64,000 nucleotides of DNA from Bradyrhizobium sp. WBOS07 (GCF_024585165.1 NZ_CP029008.1:3596001-3660000); one strand, 5' to 3'. Counted from the stretch's first letter, positions 51,105 to 60,786 are shown. Program-made: numbers and translations. Notes: a model not told the origin generated them from the sequence alone.

Positions 51105-52058
51105 ATGCTAGAAGTGCCGGGGAAGCGCCTTATCCATCTAAGGCATGTATCGATGTTCGACCTCAACCAGCTCCGCTGTTTCGTCACGGTGGCGGAGGAA
51201 CTGCATTTCGGCCGCGCCGCCGCGCGGCTGAACATGACGCAGCCGCCATTGTCCCGGCAGATCCAGGTGCTCGAGCACATCATCGATGCGCCGCTGCTGG
51301 AGCGCACCAGCCGCTCGGTCCGCCTCACCCCTGCCGGGCGCAGCTTCCTGCCCGAGGCGCGGCGCATCCTCAAGCTTGCGGAAAGCGCCTCGCAGGTCGC
51401 CCGCCGCATCGCGCTCGGCAAGATCGGCTCGTTGAAGATCGGCTTCACCGCGGCCGCGGCGTACGGTTTTCTGCCCGAGCTCATCGCCGCCTGCCGCGCC
51501 CGGCTGCCCGAGGTGGATTTCTCCTTGAAGGAGATGGTGTCGGGCGATCAGTTCGAGGCGCTGACCTCCGGCCAGATCGACGCCGGCCTGCTGCGGCCGC
51601 CGATCGCGCGGCCCGAGCTCGCCAGCCGCCGCGTCGTCGCCGAGCCCCTGCTCGCCGCGATCCCGAAGAAGCATCCGCTGGCCAATGCCGAGAGCATCAC
51701 CATCAAGGATTTCGACGATCAGCCCTTCGTGATGTATTCGCCCTATGAGAGCCGCTACTTCCACGATCTGCTGGTGGCGCAGTTCACCCGCGCCGACGTG
51801 CTGCCGCGCTATGTCCAGCATCTCAGCCAAATCCACTCGATCCTGGCCATGGTCCGCGCCGGCCTCGGCCTCGCCATCGTGCCGGCCGCGGCTGCGGGCC
51901 TGAAGATCTCCGACGTGCGGCTGCGGCCGCTGAAGCTGAAGGGCCGCGTTCCGGTCGAGCTGTTCATGGTCTGGCGCCGCGACGACGAGAATCCGCTGCT
52001 CCCGGCGCTGGTCAAGATCGCCGGTGAACTGTCCTCCGCGGAGGTGCCGGAGGATTGA
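51105..52058 (+). CDS. LysR-family transcriptional regulator
   Basis: The 317-residue product has the LysR winged HTH (FDLNQLRCFVTVAEELHFGRAAARLNMTQPPLSRQIQVLEHIIDAPLLERTSRSVRLTPAG) and a periplasmic-binding-type effector domain with QIDAGLLRPPIARPELASRR. The ATG at 51105 follows a perfect GGAGGTGATCG ribosome site, so I keep it. An ATG at 51153, at the usual LysR start, would give 301 residues. It lies 120 nt before kdgD on the same strand and is the probable regulator of the aldarate genes that follow. Confidence 0.9.
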   Translation: MLEVPGKRLIHLRHVSMFDLNQLRCFVTVAEELHFGRAAARLNMTQPPLSRQIQVLEHIIDAPLLERTSRSVRLTPAGRSFLPEARRILKLAESASQVARRIALGKIGSLKIGFTAAAAYGFLPELIAACRARLPEVDFSLKEMVSGDQFEALTSGQIDAGLLRPPIARPELASRRVVAEPLLAAIPKKHPLANAESITIKDFDDQPFVMYSPYESRYFHDLLVAQFTRADVLPRYVQHLSQIHSILAMVRAGLGLAIVPAAAAGLKISDVRLRPLKLKGRVPVELFMVWRRDDENPLLPALVKIAGELSSAEVPED

Positions 52059-52179
52059 TGCTCGATCCGCATCAGTCGATACAGGCTTTGGCTTGGACCC
52101 GTATCGAACCGTCTCTTAAACCCCGGTGCATGGACGCGCGGGCCATTAGGCTCCCTCCGCAACACGCACCAAGGGAACA

Positions 52180-53130
52180 GTGCCCGTGAGCAAGATGACC
52201 CCGCAGGAGATGGCCCAGAAGATCGGATCCGGCCTCCTGTCCTTTCCCGTCACGCCGTTCAAGGCGGATTACTCCTTCGACGAACCGACGTACCGCGCCA
52301 ACATGGACTGGCTGTGCGGCTATGACGTCGCAGGCCTGTTCGCCGCCGGCGGCACCGGCGAGTTCTTCTCGCTGACGCCGACCGAGGTTCCTGAAGTCGT
52401 GAAGGTCGCCGTCGAGGAAACCAAGGGCCGCGTGCCGGTGCTTGCCGGCACCGGCTACGGCACCGCGATCGCCCGCGAGATCGCCGCTGGCGCTGAAAAG
52501 GCCGGCGCCGACGGCCTGCTCCTGCTGCCGCCCTATCTCACTCACTCCGAACAGGACGGCCTGGCCGCCCATGTCGAGGCGGTGTGCGCCGCCGTGAAGA
52601 TCGGCGTCATCGTCTACAACCGCGACAACGCGATCCTCCAGCCCGATACGCTGGCCCGCCTTGCCGAGCGCTGCCCGAACCTCGTCGGCTACAAGGACGG
52701 CATCGGCGACATCGAGCTGATGACCCGCGTCTACACCAAGCTCGGCGACCGCCTCACCTATGTCGGCGGCCTGCCGACCGCCGAGACCTTCGCGCTGCCC
52801 TATCTCGACATGGGCGTGACGACCTATTCCTCCGCCGTGTTCAACTTCGTGCCGGAATTCGCGACCCATTTCTACGCGGCCGTGCGCAAGCGCGACCACG
52901 CCACGATCCAGGCCGGCCTGAAGAACTTCATCCTGCCGCTGATCGCGATCCGCAACCGCAGGAAGGGCTATGCGGTCTCGATCATCAAGGCCGGCATGAA
53001 GGTGATCGGCCGCGATTCCGGCCCGGTCCGCCCGCCGCTCACCGATCTCACCGAGCAGGAGCTCGCGGAGCTGGCCGAGCTGGTGAAGAACCTGCCCGCC
53101 ATCCGATCGACACAACAGGCGGCAGAATAG
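52180..53130 (+). CDS. kdgD: 5-dehydro-4-deoxyglucarate dehydratase
   Basis: This enzyme dehydrates and decarboxylates 5-keto-4-deoxyglucarate to alpha-ketoglutarate semialdehyde. The 316-residue product is a DHDPS/NAL-fold protein: [30 protein letters not shown], the [15 protein letters not shown] phosphate/carboxylate loop (about 49-63), [11 protein letters not shown] (active Tyr near 145), and the Schiff-base lysine in [15 protein letters not shown] near 183. The first codon is a GTG at 52180; a GTG at 52186 or ATG at 52195 are alternatives behind the AAGGGA site. It feeds the semialdehyde dehydrogenase at 53432. Confidence 0.93.
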   Translation: MPVSKMTPQEMAQKIGSGLLSFPVTPFKADYSFDEPTYRANMDWLCGYDVAGLFAAGGTGEFFSLTPTEVPEVVKVAVEETKGRVPVLAGTGYGTAIAREIAAGAEKAGADGLLLLPPYLTHSEQDGLAAHVEAVCAAVKIGVIVYNRDNAILQPDTLARLAERCPNLVGYKDGIGDIELMTRVYTKLGDRLTYVGGLPTAETFALPYLDMGVTTYSSAVFNFVPEFATHFYAAVRKRDHATIQAGLKNFILPLIAIRNRRKGYAVSIIKAGMKVIGRDSGPVRPPLTDLTEQELAELAELVKNLPAIRSTQQAAE

Positions 53131-53182
53131 GCCGGCTACAGCAAGGAGCGAGCGGTGGCGCAGTGCGCCGGCCGTCACATCA

Positions 53183-53413
53183 ATGCAGGTGATCCGGTCT
53201 CGGGCCCTCCAGGCGCCGCTCCAGATCAGGGGCGGCAAGATTGCGGTCCCTGATAGCCCGGGCCTGGGTATCGAAATCGACAGGGCCGCCATCGATGCCG
53301 CGCATGAGCTCTACAAGCAGCATGGACTTGGCACCCGGGATGACGCTATTGCCATGCAGGACCTGATCCCCGGCGGGACCTTCGACGACAAGCGTCCCTG
53401 CTTTGTACGGTAA
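53183..53413 (+). pseudogene. gudD: remnant of glucarate dehydratase (C-terminal fragment)
   Basis: The 76 codons end in a clear glucarate dehydratase C-terminus: PLQIRGGKIAVPDSPGLGIEIDRAAIDAAHELYKQHGLGTRDDAIAMQDLIPGGTFDDKRPCFVR. Compare the usual VPDKPGLGVE ... AHELYK ... RDDAMGMQYLIPGWTFDNKRP. The intact enzyme is about 440 residues; the TIM-barrel catalytic part is missing, and only about 50 nt separate this fragment from kdgD. It therefore looks like a deletion scar inside the aldarate operon. Short frame retention may be chance or recent loss. Confidence 0.8.
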
Positions 53414-53431
53414 GAAACTCTGGAGGAAACG

Positions 53432-54880
53432 ATGACTGCGATCCTGAAGAACTTCATCGGCGGCGAATGGGTCGACGGCTCCGGCGTCACCCGGAACATC
53501 AACCCTTCCAACACCAACGACGTCGTCGGCGAATACGCCAAGGCCGACAAGGCGCAGACCGAGAAGGCGATCGCCGCCGCCAAGGCCGCCTTCCCCGCCT
53601 GGTCGCAATCGACCCCGCAGGCGCGTTTCGACGCGCTCAACAAGATTTCCCTCGAAATCCTCGCCCGCAAGGAAGAGCTCGGCCGCCTGCTCGCGCGCGA
53701 GGAAGGCAAGACCCTGCCGGAAGGTATCGGCGAGGTCGCCCGTGCCGGCCAGATCTTCGCGTTCTTCGCCGGTGAAGCGCTGCGCCTGATCGGCGAGAAG
53801 GGCGCCTCCGTGCGTCCCGGCCTCGACGTCGAGCTCACGCGCGAGCCGGTCGGCGTCGTCGGCATGATCACGCCCTGGAATTTCCCGATCGCGATTCCGG
53901 CCTGGAAGATCGCGCCCGCGCTCTGCTACGGCAATACCGTGGTGTTCAAGCCGGCTGAGCTGGTGCCGGGCTGCGCGCATGCGCTCTCCGAGATTATTGC
54001 CAAGTCCGGCATTCCGGCCGGCGTCTTCAACCTCGTGGTCGGCTCCGGCTCGGTGGTCGGCCAGACCCTGCTCGAGCATCCGGACGTCGCCGCGATCTCC
54101 TTCACCGGCTCGGTGCAGACGGGACGCAAGATCGCGCAGGCCTGCGTGCTCTCGACCCCGATGAAGAAATTCCAGCTCGAGATGGGCGGCAAGAATCCGC
54201 TGGTCGTGCTCGACGACGCCGACCTCAAGACTGCCGTCGAGGTCGCCGTCAACGGCTCCTATTTCTCGACCGGCCAGCGCTGCACCGCCTCCTCCCGCCT
54301 GATCGTCACCGAAGGCATCCACGACCGCTTCGTCGCGGCGATGGCCGAGCGCCTGAACAGCCTGTCCGTCGACGACGCGCTCAAGGCCGGCGTGCATATC
54401 GGCCCGGTGGTCGACCAGAGCCAGCTCGACCAGGACCTGCGCTACATCAAGATCGGCCAGGACGAGGGCGCCAAGCTCGCCTTCGGCGGCGAGCTGCTCA
54501 AGCGCGAGACGCCCGGCCATTACCTGCAGCCGGCGCTGTTCACCGAAGCCAACAACAACATGCGCATCGCGCGCGAGGAAATCTTCGGCCCCGTCGCTGC
54601 CGTCATCCGCGCCAAGAACTACGACGAGGCGCTGGCGATCTCCAACGACACCGAGTTCGGCCTCGCCTCCGGCATCTGCACCACCAGCCTGAAATACGCC
54701 TCGCACTACAAGCGCAACAGCGATGCCGGCATGGTGATGGTCAATCTGCCGACTGCCGGCGTCGACTATCACGTGCCGTTCGGCGGCCGGAAAGGCTCGA
54801 GCTACGGCGCCCGCGAACAGGGCTCCTACGCGCGCGAGTTCTACACGACGGTGAAGACGGCCTATACGTTCCCGGGCTGA
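53432..54880 (+). CDS. alpha-ketoglutarate semialdehyde (2,5-dioxovalerate) dehydrogenase
   Basis: This enzyme oxidises alpha-ketoglutarate semialdehyde to alpha-ketoglutarate, the last step of aldarate catabolism. The 482-residue ALDH has GVVGMITPWNFPIAIPAWKIAPALCYGNTVVFKPAE (about 140-175), the SFTGSVQTG coenzyme turn, the catalytic Glu in FQLEMGGKNP (near 251), and the nucleophile in YFSTGQRCTASSR (Cys near 285). A GGAGGAAAC ribosome site precedes the ATG. It directly follows the gudD remnant and kdgD. The specific substrate is inferred from that context. Confidence 0.9.
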   Translation: MTAILKNFIGGEWVDGSGVTRNINPSNTNDVVGEYAKADKAQTEKAIAAAKAAFPAWSQSTPQARFDALNKISLEILARKEELGRLLAREEGKTLPEGIGEVARAGQIFAFFAGEALRLIGEKGASVRPGLDVELTREPVGVVGMITPWNFPIAIPAWKIAPALCYGNTVVFKPAELVPGCAHALSEIIAKSGIPAGVFNLVVGSGSVVGQTLLEHPDVAAISFTGSVQTGRKIAQACVLSTPMKKFQLEMGGKNPLVVLDDADLKTAVEVAVNGSYFSTGQRCTASSRLIVTEGIHDRFVAAMAERLNSLSVDDALKAGVHIGPVVDQSQLDQDLRYIKIGQDEGAKLAFGGELLKRETPGHYLQPALFTEANNNMRIAREEIFGPVAAVIRAKNYDEALAISNDTEFGLASGICTTSLKYASHYKRNSDAGMVMVNLPTAGVDYHVPFGGRKGSSYGAREQGSYAREFYTTVKTAYTFPG

Positions 54881-54892
54881 TCGGCTGACTAC

Positions 54893-54979
54893 GTAGGGTG
54901 GGTTAGCGCAGCGTAACCCACCTCTTCTTTTTCTGCGGACCGAGACATTGGTGGGTTACGCTGCGCTAACCCACCCTAC
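54893..54979. repeat. REP-like element with 30-bp perfect arms
   Basis: Arms at 54893-54922 and 54950-54979 are exact reverse complements (beginning GTAGGGTGGGTTAGCGCAGC) around a 27-nt loop with a T-rich stretch. It lies between the dehydrogenase and garD and could split the operon or protect the upstream RNA. Confidence 0.85.
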
Positions 54980-54996
54980 AAATCCCGGAGTCCTCC

Positions 54997-56538
54997 ATGG
55001 ACCAGGACGTCGCAGCGAAAGAGCAGCCCCGCTACATCAAGCTCAACGAGCGCGACAATGTCGCGATCGTGGTCAATGATTTCGGGCTTCCCGCGGGCTC
55101 CCGCTTCGCCAGCGGACTGACGCTGCGCGCCTTCGTGCCGCAGGGACACAAGACGGCGCTGGTCGACATCGCGCAGGACCAGCCGATCATCCGCTATGGC
55201 GAGATCATCGGCTACGCGCTGTCGCCGATCCTCGCCGGCGAATGGGTGGACGAGGCGCGCATCCGCATGCCGGAGGCCCCAGACCTCGACAAGCTCGAGA
55301 TCTCCACCGCCGTCCCCGCGCCGCTGCCGCCGCTCGAAGGCTTCACCTTCGAGGGCTATCGCAATCCCGACGGCTCGGTCGGCACCAGGAACATCCTCGG
55401 CATTTCCTCCTCCGTGCAATGCGTCAAGGGCACGATGGAATATGCGGTCAAGCGCATCCGCGCCGAGCTGCTGCCGAAATACCCCAATGTCGATGACGTC
55501 GTGCCGCTCACCCATGCCTATGGCTGCGGCGTCGCCATCAATGCGCCCGACGCGGTGGTGCCGATCCGCACCTTGCAGAACCTCGCGCTCAACCCGAATT
55601 TCGGCGGCGAGATCCTCGTCGTCGGCCTCGGCTGCGAGAAGCTTGCGCCCGAGCGGCTGGTGCCGGAGGGCGTCAGCGACGCCATCGTGCGCATGCAGGA
55701 CGAAGCCTTTGACGGCTTTGGCGCGATCGTCGATGCCATCATGACCCAGGCGGAAGCGCGGCTGAAGGTGCTCAACACCCGCAAGCGCGAGACCTGCCCG
55801 GCCTCCGATCTCGTCATCGGACTGCAATGCGGCGGCAGCGACGCCTTCTCCGGCGTCACCGCCAATCCCGCCGTCGGCTTCGCCGCGGACCTGCTGGTGC
55901 GCTCCGGCGCGACCGTGATGTTTTCCGAGGTCACCGAGGTGCGCGACGCCATCCAGTTGCTCACGCGGCGCGCCATCAATGAGGATGTCGGCCGCGCGCT
56001 GGTGCGCGAGATGGCTTGGTACGATTCCTATCTGGCCCGCGGCGGCGCCGACCGCAGCGCCAACACCACGCCCGGCAACAAGAAGGGCGGCCTCGCCAAC
56101 ATCGTCGAGAAGTCGCTCGGCTCGATCGTGAAGTCCGGATCATCCGCGATCACCGGCGTGCTCTCGCCTGGCGAGAAGGCGACACAGAAGGGCATGCTGT
56201 TCGCGGCAACGCCGGCTTCGGACTTCATCTGCGGCACGCTGCAGCTCGCCTCCGGCATGACCTTGCAGGTGTTCACCACAGGTCGCGGCACGCCTTACGG
56301 CCTTGCGGCTGCGCCCGTGATCAAGGTCGCGACCCGCAGCGAGCTGGCGCGGCGCTGGAAGGACCTGATCGATTTCGACGCCGGCAGCATTGCCACCGGC
56401 GAGAAGACCATCGAGCAATGCGGCTGGGACCTGTTCCGACTGATCCTCGACGTCGCCTCCGGCCGCACCAAGCCATGGTCGGACCGCTGGGGCATCCACA
56501 ACGATCTCACGCTGTTCAATCCGGCGCCGGTGACCTGA
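54997..56538 (+). CDS. garD: galactarate dehydratase (UxaA/GarD family)
   Basis: The 513-residue product belongs to the iron-dependent UxaA/GarD dehydratases. It has an N-terminal SAF-like domain (about 15-90: [25 protein letters not shown]), the hinge [43 protein letters not shown], and C-terminal [29 protein letters not shown]. It converts galactarate to 5-keto-4-deoxyglucarate, the KdgD substrate, so the cluster can run galactarate to alpha-ketoglutarate although glucarate dehydratase is broken. Length is normal (about 510-525). It is preceded by the 30-bp inverted repeat. Confidence 0.88.
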   Translation: MDQDVAAKEQPRYIKLNERDNVAIVVNDFGLPAGSRFASGLTLRAFVPQGHKTALVDIAQDQPIIRYGEIIGYALSPILAGEWVDEARIRMPEAPDLDKLEISTAVPAPLPPLEGFTFEGYRNPDGSVGTRNILGISSSVQCVKGTMEYAVKRIRAELLPKYPNVDDVVPLTHAYGCGVAINAPDAVVPIRTLQNLALNPNFGGEILVVGLGCEKLAPERLVPEGVSDAIVRMQDEAFDGFGAIVDAIMTQAEARLKVLNTRKRETCPASDLVIGLQCGGSDAFSGVTANPAVGFAADLLVRSGATVMFSEVTEVRDAIQLLTRRAINEDVGRALVREMAWYDSYLARGGADRSANTTPGNKKGGLANIVEKSLGSIVKSGSSAITGVLSPGEKATQKGMLFAATPASDFICGTLQLASGMTLQVFTTGRGTPYGLAAAPVIKVATRSELARRWKDLIDFDAGSIATGEKTIEQCGWDLFRLILDVASGRTKPWSDRWGIHNDLTLFNPAPVT

Positions 56539-56555
56539 GCGCCGACGAGCCGGCC

Positions 56556-57296
56556 TCACGGCCCCCCGATCAAGTGCATGTCACTGAACGTGACGGGCAG
56601 GCTGCGCGCAATGAGGTCGACGACTGCGGCACGCAAGCGTTCGCTCGACGCAGAAGCGCCCAGCGCCTCGTCGACCGGCCCGCTCGGACCGGCCAGCTGC
56701 ACGGTGCCGGTATTGTCGAGCGGCCCGGCCGCCCGCTTCTCGATCACGTTGAACGACTTGCCGTCGATGACGCGGACTTCGTACAGCGCGTGGATCAGGC
56801 CGTAATCCGCAAGCAGCGTCCGGTATTGGGCAAGGCCGACGCCCTCGACGCTGCGGCCGTTTCCAAGTTTCGATCGCGCCCGGGTGATGACGATGTAGGC
56901 GTCCAACCCTTGGGGGGCGACGTCGCTGCGAACCAGCTCCTTGAACGGATCGCTGCGCAGGAGATTGACCGGCGCCACCGCCGAATCCCTGATCGCGGCG
57001 AAAGCGGCGCGCCTGTAGCTCACCGGCTGCACGCGAAAGCGTCCGTCCAGCAGCCTGGTCGCCTGCTGGACGATCAACTCGTCCAGCGCCCAGGCGCTGA
57101 TCGACAGGCTTTGCGCGGTGGCGTCCGGCCGGGTCAGACCGGCTTGCGTCAGGCTCATCTCCTCGCCGATGGCGGAGACGATGCCGACCGTCTTGATCGC
57201 CTGAATACGGCTGGCGCGGGTCTCGAATGCCGCGGCGGCGCCGAGCGCGACGCAAGCGGCCGCGAGGCCGATCCATAGAAATGCGATGCGGCGCAT
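56556..57296 (-). CDS. hypothetical exported/membrane-anchored protein
   Basis: I do not recognise this 246-residue protein. It has an N-terminal signal or anchor (MRRIAFLWIGLAAACVALGAAAAFE). The rest is mixed alpha/beta with GIVSAIGEEMSLTQAGLTR, SISAWALDELIVQQATRLL, and DAYIVITRARSKLGNGRSVEGVGLAQYRTLL. It follows the MipA/OmpV gene with only 5 nt between, so the two are probably co-transcribed and both exported. The longer upstream frame is inside mipA and excluded. Confidence 0.75.
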   Translation of the reverse strand: MRRIAFLWIGLAAACVALGAAAAFETRASRIQAIKTVGIVSAIGEEMSLTQAGLTRPDATAQSLSISAWALDELIVQQATRLLDGRFRVQPVSYRRAAFAAIRDSAVAPVNLLRSDPFKELVRSDVAPQGLDAYIVITRARSKLGNGRSVEGVGLAQYRTLLADYGLIHALYEVRVIDGKSFNVIEKRAAGPLDNTGTVQLAGPSGPVDEALGASASSERLRAAVVDLIARSLPVTFSDMHLIGGP

Positions 57297-57301
57297 GCGG
57301 G

Positions 57302-58201
57302 CTACCGAATCCTGAAATCGAACGAATAGGACGCGCCGAGGCCGACCGTCGTCTGGTTCGACGACCCACGCAGCTTCACCAGCGGGTTGTCCGCGGCATC
57401 GCCGAGCAGCTTCTCGTATTCGACATAGGCGTGGACCTCCCACTGCGGATTGATGCGATAGGAGATCTGGCTGCCGAAGCCGACCGAGTGCGCGCCGCTC
57501 TTCGCATCGTACATCGGCAATCCCGATGCGAGGGCCTGCGCCGCATCGACGCCAAAGTAAGGCGCCGTCGCCTTGCTGCTCTTCCAGGTGAAGCGCGGGC
57601 CGGCCGAGATCGTCAGCCTTTGAATCAGCGGCACGATGACGTCGGCGGAGACGTCGGCGACCGTGCCGGTGTGGCCGCCGATGCCCTGGCGCAATTCGCC
57701 GCGCAGGCGTAGCCAATCGACCGGGTAATATTCGACGAAGCCGCCAAGCTCGTAGGCAGCCTTGACGTCGCCGAGGCCGGTCAGCTCGGCATATTTGTCG
57801 GCTTTGCGCGCGGCGACATATTTGAACGCAGGTCCTGCGCGAAAATTGCCGACGTCGAGCAGCGCGATGCTGGCGCTGTCGCGCGGCCCGCGAAACTGAT
57901 CGATTGATCCGGCGCGGCGAATCGAGAAGATCGGGATCGGCATGAACTTGCCGTTCTTCGATCCGACGAAGTCAGGCATGTATTGTCCCCCGATGCCGAC
58001 CATGACGGTCCAGTTTCCAGTCGGCGAGGGCAGCATCGGCAGATCGAATGGAGGAGCCGGCAGCGTGAACGCGGTCTTTGCCGCGGTCTGCGCCGATGCG
58101 GATTGAGGGATCGTCAGGGTTGCGCCGAGCGCGGCAAGCAAGGCGGTTGTCAGCCGCGCAGTCACCGTGAGGCGGAGAGCGGCTTCGTCAGGATAAGTCA
58201 T
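57302..58201 (-). CDS. MipA/OmpV-family outer-membrane protein
   Basis: The 299-residue product has a signal peptide (about 10-38, ending PQSASAQT). Its mature sequence of alternating strands begins GNWTVMVGIGGQYMPDFVGSKNGKFMPIPIFSIRRAG, a MipA/OmpV hallmark, and ends with an aromatic-rich last strand TTVGLGASYSFDFRIR. In enteric bacteria MipA scaffolds murein enzymes; in others these proteins pair with two-component systems answering antibiotics or osmolytes. It is divergent from an OmpR/EnvZ-type pair 347 nt away, the likely regulator. The ATG at 58201 gives the usual length. Confidence 0.87.
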   Translation of the reverse strand: MTYPDEAALRLTVTARLTTALLAALGATLTIPQSASAQTAAKTAFTLPAPPFDLPMLPSPTGNWTVMVGIGGQYMPDFVGSKNGKFMPIPIFSIRRAGSIDQFRGPRDSASIALLDVGNFRAGPAFKYVAARKADKYAELTGLGDVKAAYELGGFVEYYPVDWLRLRGELRQGIGGHTGTVADVSADVIVPLIQRLTISAGPRFTWKSSKATAPYFGVDAAQALASGLPMYDAKSGAHSVGFGSQISYRINPQWEVHAYVEYEKLLGDAADNPLVKLRGSSNQTTVGLGASYSFDFRIR

Positions 58202-58548
58202 TACGGGGCCCCGGACCGGCCTTGTGGCCTGGTCGACTGATGTGGTTCGGAGCTCAGCATGTGGCCCGGCAAAATTGCCCCAAGATTGCAAGGCAGGAGC
58301 CGCTGGCCGATCCGCCGCCGGTAGGCAAATCGCGGGCCACCGAACCAACATTGCACGAACATTGCCGGGACTTCCTCACGCGTCCAAATTTCGAGCGCCG
58401 GCATCGGCCGGCTCCTTGGAACCTGCCTTTTATTCGCCAAGCTGGCTGCCTTAATGGGAACCCTGCGACGAGCCGAGGCGCCAGATTTCGGCCGGGGAGC
58501 GTCACGCTCGGGGATGTGCTGCCCCAGCAGAGTTCAAGGACGACCCGC
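58202..58548. other. divergent control region of mipA and the two-component system
   Basis: About 350 nt without a gene. It must hold promoters for both directions. I see no clear direct repeat that would mark an OmpR-type site. Long frames crossing it (for example from 58222) are upstream extensions of the response regulator with no family similarity. Confidence 0.45.
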
Positions 58549-59229
58549 GTGCGCTCCCTCGTGATCGAAGACGAACCGCAGATCGGCGCCTATGTCAGCC
58601 GCCTGCTCGGACAATTGCACGGAATCGTCGACATCGTCGGCTCGATTGCCGATGCCCGTCAGGCGCTGGACAACTTCAAGTATGATCTCGCGATCGTCGA
58701 CCGCATGCTGCCCGACGGGGACGCGCTCCAGGTGGTCACGGCGCTGAGCCGGTCGCCGGAACGTCCCGCGATCATCATGCTGACCTCCAAGGACGCCAAG
58801 GAGGACGTCGTCGACGGTCTCAACGGCGGTGCCGACGACTATCTCGGCAAGCCGTTCGAACCGCAGGAGCTGCTTGCGCGCGTGCGCGCGGTGCTGCGCC
58901 GGCCCCGGCTGCTTGCGCCGTCGGTGCTGTCGATCGGCAATGTCGAGCTGCATCTCGGCAGCAACGAAGCGGTGGTCGCGGGCAGCAAGATCCTGCTGCG
59001 GCGGCGCGAGGCGCTGATCCTCGGAGCGCTCCTGATGCGGCGCGACCGTGTCATCACCCGCGCCGCCCTGATCGAGGAAATCTACGGCTTCGACGACGAG
59101 ATCGAGTCCAACACGCTCGAGGCACAGGTCTCGCGCCTGAGGAAGAAGCTCACCGAGCTCGGGGGCGACGTCGAGATCCGGAGCATGCGCGGCATCGGCT
59201 ACATTCTGCGGCCGGCGACACCGCGATGA
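58549..59229 (+). CDS. OmpR/PhoB-family response regulator
   Basis: The 226-residue product has a receiver domain (VIEDEPQIGAYVSRLL, phospho-acceptor Asp in YDLAIVDRMLPDG near 50, TSKDAKEDVVDGLNGGADDYLGKPF with Lys near 102). It also has a winged-helix DNA-binding domain (LLRRREALILGALLMRRDRVITRAALIEEIYG ... SNTLEAQVSRLRKKL ... SMRGIGYIL). The GTG at 58549 with AAGGA 8 nt before it is chosen; upstream sequence is not family-like. It is coupled by ATGA to the sensor kinase gene. Confidence 0.93.
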   Translation: MRSLVIEDEPQIGAYVSRLLGQLHGIVDIVGSIADARQALDNFKYDLAIVDRMLPDGDALQVVTALSRSPERPAIIMLTSKDAKEDVVDGLNGGADDYLGKPFEPQELLARVRAVLRRPRLLAPSVLSIGNVELHLGSNEAVVAGSKILLRRREALILGALLMRRDRVITRAALIEEIYGFDDEIESNTLEAQVSRLRKKLTELGGDVEIRSMRGIGYILRPATPR

Positions 59230-60590
59230 GGTCGATCGCCCGGACCTTTTCGCTCTCGCTCGGCATCGCGGCGACGACGATCTTCCTGACCATGCTGGGC
59301 ATCTTCATCTCGCGATATCCGACTGAGGAACACGAGTTTAGGTCCTGCCAGGTCGTGGCTGCCGTTCTCGATCGCGCGACGGTCATCGAAGGGCACGGAC
59401 TGACGGTCCGTTCGACTCCTGCCCTCGAGGAATTGAAGGCGGACAGCCCAAACCTCTGGTACGTCGTGTCCGCAGGCGAGTTGGTTAGCGAGTATGGCAG
59501 CGAACATCGGCCCGCCCTTCCCTTCGTGTTTCCCTACCGCGGGCCCGTCGGCACGTCCGTCTTCAGCACCCTCGACCAGAACAGCACTTTCTGTCTCTCC
59601 GCCGTACAACGGGGCTCGGTGCGGCTCGGGATGATGGTTGGCGAGCCACGGGTCCGCTTTGGCCGGATTGCAAGGACGTTTCTCCTCCGCAGGATCTTTT
59701 CGATCTTCCTCGTGGCGCTGGCCTTTGCCGCAACCGTTGCCGTCGGCTCGGCGCTTGCTGCACGTTACGTCTCGCGCAGCATCGAGCGGGTCGCGCGTCG
59801 CGCTCTCGCGATCGATCCGTCGGCACCGCAAGGCTTGATATCCTTGTCGGAGGTTCCCTCGGAGCTGAAGCCTCTGGTCGAGGCGCTGAACCGCGCCTTC
59901 GGCGAGATCGACGCCTATATCAGGATGCAACGCCGCTTTCTCGGCAACGCCGCCCATCAACTGCGCACGCCGCTCACGCTGCTGCGTGCGAAGATCGAGG
60001 ACTTGCCTGACCCGGCCCTGAAGGCCGAGCTGGTACGCGACGTCCGCCGGCTAACCTCGCTGGTCTCCGCCATGCTCGATCTGGCGCGGCTGCAAAACCA
60101 TGCGATCGAGACACGACCGATCGATCTCGGCGAAATAGCCCGAGACGTGCTGGCCGATTTCGGCCCCTCGGCGCTCGATGCCAACATCGAGCTCGCACTG
60201 GAGCAGGCCGGGCCCGATCCGGTCATGGTGCAGGGCGTGGACGCGGCGGTGCGCAGCGCGCTTGCCAATCTCGTCGGCAATGCACTCATCCACGCCCGTG
60301 GCGCGCGACGCATCACCGCCACTCTCGGCCGCGATGGCATCTCAATCCACGACGACGGCGCGGGCCTGCCCGACGGCGTGGCGCAAGGGCTGACCGAACC
60401 GTTCCAGACCGGCACTACAGCAGGCGACGGCGCCGGCCTCGGCCTGTCGATCGTCCGCGAGATCATGGCCGCCCATGGCGGCGAGCTGGTCATCTCCTCC
60501 GCACCCGGCCGCGGCACGACCATGAGCCTGCGCTTTCCCGTGACCGCAGCGCCGACCCGATCTCCGCACCTGGAGCTGCAGACCGGCTAG
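59226..60590 (+). CDS. sensor histidine kinase
   Basis: The 454-residue membrane kinase has a first helix (about 7-29), a periplasmic domain of about 120 residues with two cysteines (FRSCQ, TFCLSA), and a second helix (about 157-180, IFSIFLVALAFAATVAVGSALAA). A HAMP-like linker, the phospho-acceptor His in FLGNAAHQLRTPLTLL (near 244), the N box LANLVGNALIHARG, and G boxes DDGAGLPDG and GDGAGLGLSIV follow. It overlaps its response regulator gene by 4 nt. The adjacent divergent mipA-like gene is the likely target; the stimulus is unknown. Confidence 0.93.
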   Translation: MRSIARTFSLSLGIAATTIFLTMLGIFISRYPTEEHEFRSCQVVAAVLDRATVIEGHGLTVRSTPALEELKADSPNLWYVVSAGELVSEYGSEHRPALPFVFPYRGPVGTSVFSTLDQNSTFCLSAVQRGSVRLGMMVGEPRVRFGRIARTFLLRRIFSIFLVALAFAATVAVGSALAARYVSRSIERVARRALAIDPSAPQGLISLSEVPSELKPLVEALNRAFGEIDAYIRMQRRFLGNAAHQLRTPLTLLRAKIEDLPDPALKAELVRDVRRLTSLVSAMLDLARLQNHAIETRPIDLGEIARDVLADFGPSALDANIELALEQAGPDPVMVQGVDAAVRSALANLVGNALIHARGARRITATLGRDGISIHDDGAGLPDGVAQGLTEPFQTGTTAGDGAGLGLSIVREIMAAHGGELVISSAPGRGTTMSLRFPVTAAPTRSPHLELQTG

Positions 60591-60786
60591 CTGCGAGCTG
60601 CGTCGATCGACGCCGCGAAGCCATCCGGAAACATTGACGCGGAAGACTTCGTCGTCGTTTCATCCTGTCGCATCACGCAATCAAATAGATGCGCTCACGG
60701 CCACACGATTGTTCGCACGCGAGCGAACCTGTTCCTGCATCGTCACGACCAAACCTCCGATTGACATCTCCAACGGAGCTTTTCCA

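Noticed and set aside
52072..54772. long minus-strand frames opposite kdgD and the semialdehyde dehydrogenase
   Set aside because: They are antisense shadows of two well-supported enzymes and have no motif of their own.
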